The notes beneath the pieces were generated by a model. The model was not told the DNA's origin and made no database searches. It worked only from the letters and a program-made list of their open reading frames with translations. From Loki-b32 sp048941605 (GTDB taxonomy: Archaea; Asgardarchaeota; Lokiarchaeia; Sigyniarchaeales; SOKP01), in NCBI GenBank assembly GCA_048941605.1, contig JBHLNL010000003.1, positions 1-64,000 on the forward strand: a DNA stretch of 64,000 bases. The letters are read 5' to 3'. A program made the translations under genes and the position numbers. This document shows, piece by piece, positions 62,678-64,000 of this stretch. Numbering within the stretch: position 1 is the first letter of the stretch; every line of letters begins with the position of its first letter.

Positions 62678-62689
62678 TTTGTCGACAAA
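62678..62689. promoter_or_regulatory. TTTGTCGACAAA palindrome upstream of the candidate RNA
   Basis: Perfect 12-bp palindrome, 29 bases before a TATA-like TTTAAATATA at 62718-62727. A likely operator for the following transcript. Confidence 0.4.
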
Positions 62690-62717
62690 AACTTTTAATA
62701 TCAGATTAATAGTTGCA

Positions 62718-62727
62718 TTTAAATATA
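62718..62727 (+). promoter_or_regulatory. TATA-like promoter element for candidate RNA
   Basis: TTTAAATATA lies about 27 bases before 62750, the proposed transcription start region. Confidence 0.4.
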
Positions 62728-62744
62728 ATTTCTTCAAAACATAT

Positions 62745-63105
62745 ATTGTTCAACCCTAACGGTTTGAACGTCGAGAAGAGGTATTGTTACCTCAATGCAT
62801 TGGAACCGTAAGGTAATCAGTAGCGGTATGAAAAGAGGTTGTGTGTAAAAGCACAATTTGAACTAAAATATTAACCATTTGGTTTTTATTCGGTGTTCAA
62901 TCTGGCTAATTCGCAAGAATTGGTAAGGTTATCAAACGGTAGCACCATTTAAAGAATAAGAAATTATTCGTTATTTGGTATTTCTTTTCACGACGCAACC
63001 TGATTCAATGTTTTGAAAAATTTTTCCACGTAAGTGAAAAAAAACAATACTGTTTGCTTATGATTACCTCTGGGTATTCATTTGCAACTTCTCGTCCCTT
63101 CTTTA
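62745..63105 (+). ncRNA. Candidate structured non-coding RNA of about 360 bases
   Basis: No credible ORF; locally richer in G+C than the surroundings. Hairpins by base-pairing: GTTCAA/TTGAAC plus CC/GG (62748-62769); GAGGTA/TACCTC (62778-62793); ACCG/CGGT (62805-62827); TTGTG/CACAA (62839-62856); CTAATTC-GCAA-GAATTGG with a GNRA loop (62906-62923); CAC-GTAA-GTG extended by T/A pairs (63021-63041). Ends are closed by CGAGAAG (62772-62778) with CTTCTCG (63088-63094). AGAGGTA at 62777-62783 can alternatively pair with TACCTCT at 63065-63071, excluding the hairpin at 62778-62793. T-rich sequence follows at about 63097-63120. Archaeal RNase P and SRP core motifs were sought and not found. Confidence 0.6.
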
Positions 63106-63182
63106 ATCTTTTCCTCTTTAAATCTCTAATCTTTAAATTTTAGAAGTTAAATAAAAAAAATTTATAAAAAAGAGAGAAATCC

Positions 63183-63512
63183 ATGATTGTTAAAGGAAAA
63201 GAATTAATCAGTACAACTCTTGGACTTATCGGAAGTATAATGAGTGTAATAGAAGGTGTTATCTTCATTTTTGTTAGATCATATATTTTTTCTTTATTTT
63301 TTATAATATTCTTTATGTCTGGAATAATTGGAGCAATCGCAGGATTTACCGGTGAGAGAACTCTAAGTAGATCTCTTATGGTATGCGTAGGGATTTTTGC
63401 AATTTTTTTTACTTCTATAATATTCCTCGATATTGTAGGGCTTTCAGTCTTTTTATTATATACCTGTTATTTCTCATCAATATTAATATTACTCGCAGGT
63501 GTTTTTGATTAG
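63183..63512 (+). CDS. Small membrane protein, about three to four helices
   Basis: 109 residues, strongly hydrophobic (LIGSIMSVIEGVIFIFV; IFSLFFIIFFMSGIIGAIAGF; MVCVGIFAIFFTSIIFL; VFLLYTCYFSSILILLAG). No family recognised. The ATG at 63183 follows the candidate RNA by 78 bases, so if the RNA extends or is a leader it could regulate this gene. Start placed at the first ATG, with no long leader available before it. Confidence 0.6.
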   Translation: MIVKGKELISTTLGLIGSIMSVIEGVIFIFVRSYIFSLFFIIFFMSGIIGAIAGFTGERTLSRSLMVCVGIFAIFFTSIIFLDIVGLSVFLLYTCYFSSILILLAGVFD

Positions 63513-63837
63513 TGGGAAAAAAATTCAAAAAGTAAATATAAAAAGTATTAAGGAGATAATATGAAATTTAATTCTAAAATGCTATATTTTTACTTCTCCA
63601 TAATTTAACGAATTTTTTGAAATCTTTAACAGAAATCCCTAAAGAATTTTGATTATTTTTAATATTACTCTTTTTTTTCTTATCTTGTTTTTTTTTCAAA
63701 CCTAATTTCCAATCATAATAAGATTCAGTACTTGTCACAAGAATTAGATTTATACTTTCTCAAATAAGTTAAAGGAGTCCGACAAATTTCAGAAAAATAT
63801 ATACTATTGAATTTAAGATGAAAATTATCAAGTTATT
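63513..63837. other. Gene-free region with a 15-codon ORF behind a strong ribosome site
   Basis: AT-rich, no sizeable ORF. At 63561-63608 an ATG preceded by AAGGAG opens a 15-codon frame (MKFNSKMLYFYFSII). I cannot support it as a gene, but the ribosome site is unusually good for this window. Confidence 0.4.
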
Positions 63838-64000
63838 CTACTGTATCTCAATTCCACAACTAGGACATATTTTAGCAGTTTCTTCTATTTTTTTCCCACA
63901 ATAGGAGCAATATTTAATTTCTAGTCCTTGGATAATAGTTTGTTCTTTAAATTTTTCTTGTATTGGTGATTTTCCGAAGGTTTTAAGCAAAGAAAATAAA
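63838..64000 (-). CDS. C-terminal part of a zinc-ribbon protein (5' truncated by window edge)
   Basis: Reading the minus strand from the right edge gives about 53 residues ending in CSYCGKKIEETAKICPSCG followed by IEIQ and stop (63838-63840). The CxxC...CxxC with 13 residues between is a standard zinc ribbon, as at the C-terminus of many archaeal membrane or regulatory proteins. The rest is missing from this window. Confidence 0.75.
   Translation of the reverse strand, partial: LFSLLKTFGKSPIQEKFKEQTIIQGLEIKYCSYCGKKIEETAKICPSCGIEIQ

Noticed and set aside
62745..63105. Identity of the structured RNA as RNase P RNA or SRP RNA
   Set aside because: The conserved RNase P core GAGGAAAGUC and the SRP helix 8 GGAAG-AGCA pattern were looked for on both strands and not found; a faint AAACGG-TAGCA resemblance to SRP helix 8 is too weak and lacks the matching 5' side.
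1..64000. CRISPR arrays, insertion sequences, tRNA or rRNA genes
   Set aside because: No repeat-spacer pattern, transposase, terminal inverted repeat pair, cloverleaf or conserved rRNA block was seen by eye.

Overview
This 64 kb window is AT-rich, archaeal and very probably from an Asgard (Lokiarchaeia-like) genome. The evidence is inferential but consistent. There is an HdrABC/MvhD/MvhG electron-transfer operon and there are TATA-like promoters with T-rich terminators. The window also carries eukaryote-like signalling parts: a Ras-like GTPase fused to leucine-rich repeats and membrane helices, roadblock/LC7 proteins, an AN1 zinc finger, a p44/Ssl1-like vWA-RING protein, and a ubiquitin-fold protein. 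A run of ten Ns at 56170-56179 marks a scaffold join, so the sequence is likely a draft or metagenome assembly. No tRNA, rRNA, CRISPR array or insertion sequence was recognised.

Layout. 1-7674 (+): an energy-metabolism operon hdrC (3' end)-hdrB-hdrA-mvhD-mvhG-FrhB/GltD fusion-tusA-like; the fusion is a flavoprotein in which a GltD-type NADPH module sits inside an F420-hydrogenase beta subunit. 7925-14923 (+): three paralogous TPR proteins sharing a conserved C-terminal domain, followed by a HEAT-like protein. 14934-16796 (-): an AAA ATPase with an unknown partner. 16932-22936: an unknown protein, methionyl-tRNA synthetase, the vWA-RING protein and an M20 peptidase. 23103-29209: a giant membrane-anchored surface protein, two roadblock proteins, a metallo-beta-lactamase-fold hydrolase and a winged-helix regulator. 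29780-37828: PfkB kinase, NrdG-like radical SAM, APC permease, two crotonases, a glycyl radical enzyme and the AN1 protein.

45756 down to 37839 (-): one long tightly packed gene train of bactofilin, coiled-coil/RHH protein, two M29 aminopeptidases and three MFS exporters. 45757-46610 is gene-free and rich in palindromes. 46611-53109: ubiquitin-like protein, secreted proteins, an orphan Dpp-type permease, YbaK-type editing protein, a seven-repeat FG-GAP protein, radical SAM and a zinc ribbon. 53114-61454: zinc-ribbon/helical protein, GTPase-LRR-TM receptor-like protein, a degenerate M20 peptidase, NTF2-like protein, longin-like protein and an EamA transporter. 61627-64000: small membrane proteins, a SnoaL-like protein, a strong candidate structured RNA (about 62745-63105) and the end of a zinc-ribbon protein.

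The strongest items for a second look are the nested FrhB/GltD fusion, the structured RNA, the vWA-RING-RING protein, the GTPase-LRR-TM protein whose scaffold gap can be predicted at 29 nt from repeat periodicity, the TPR paralogue family with its duplicated promoter, and the M20 protein that has lost metal ligands.
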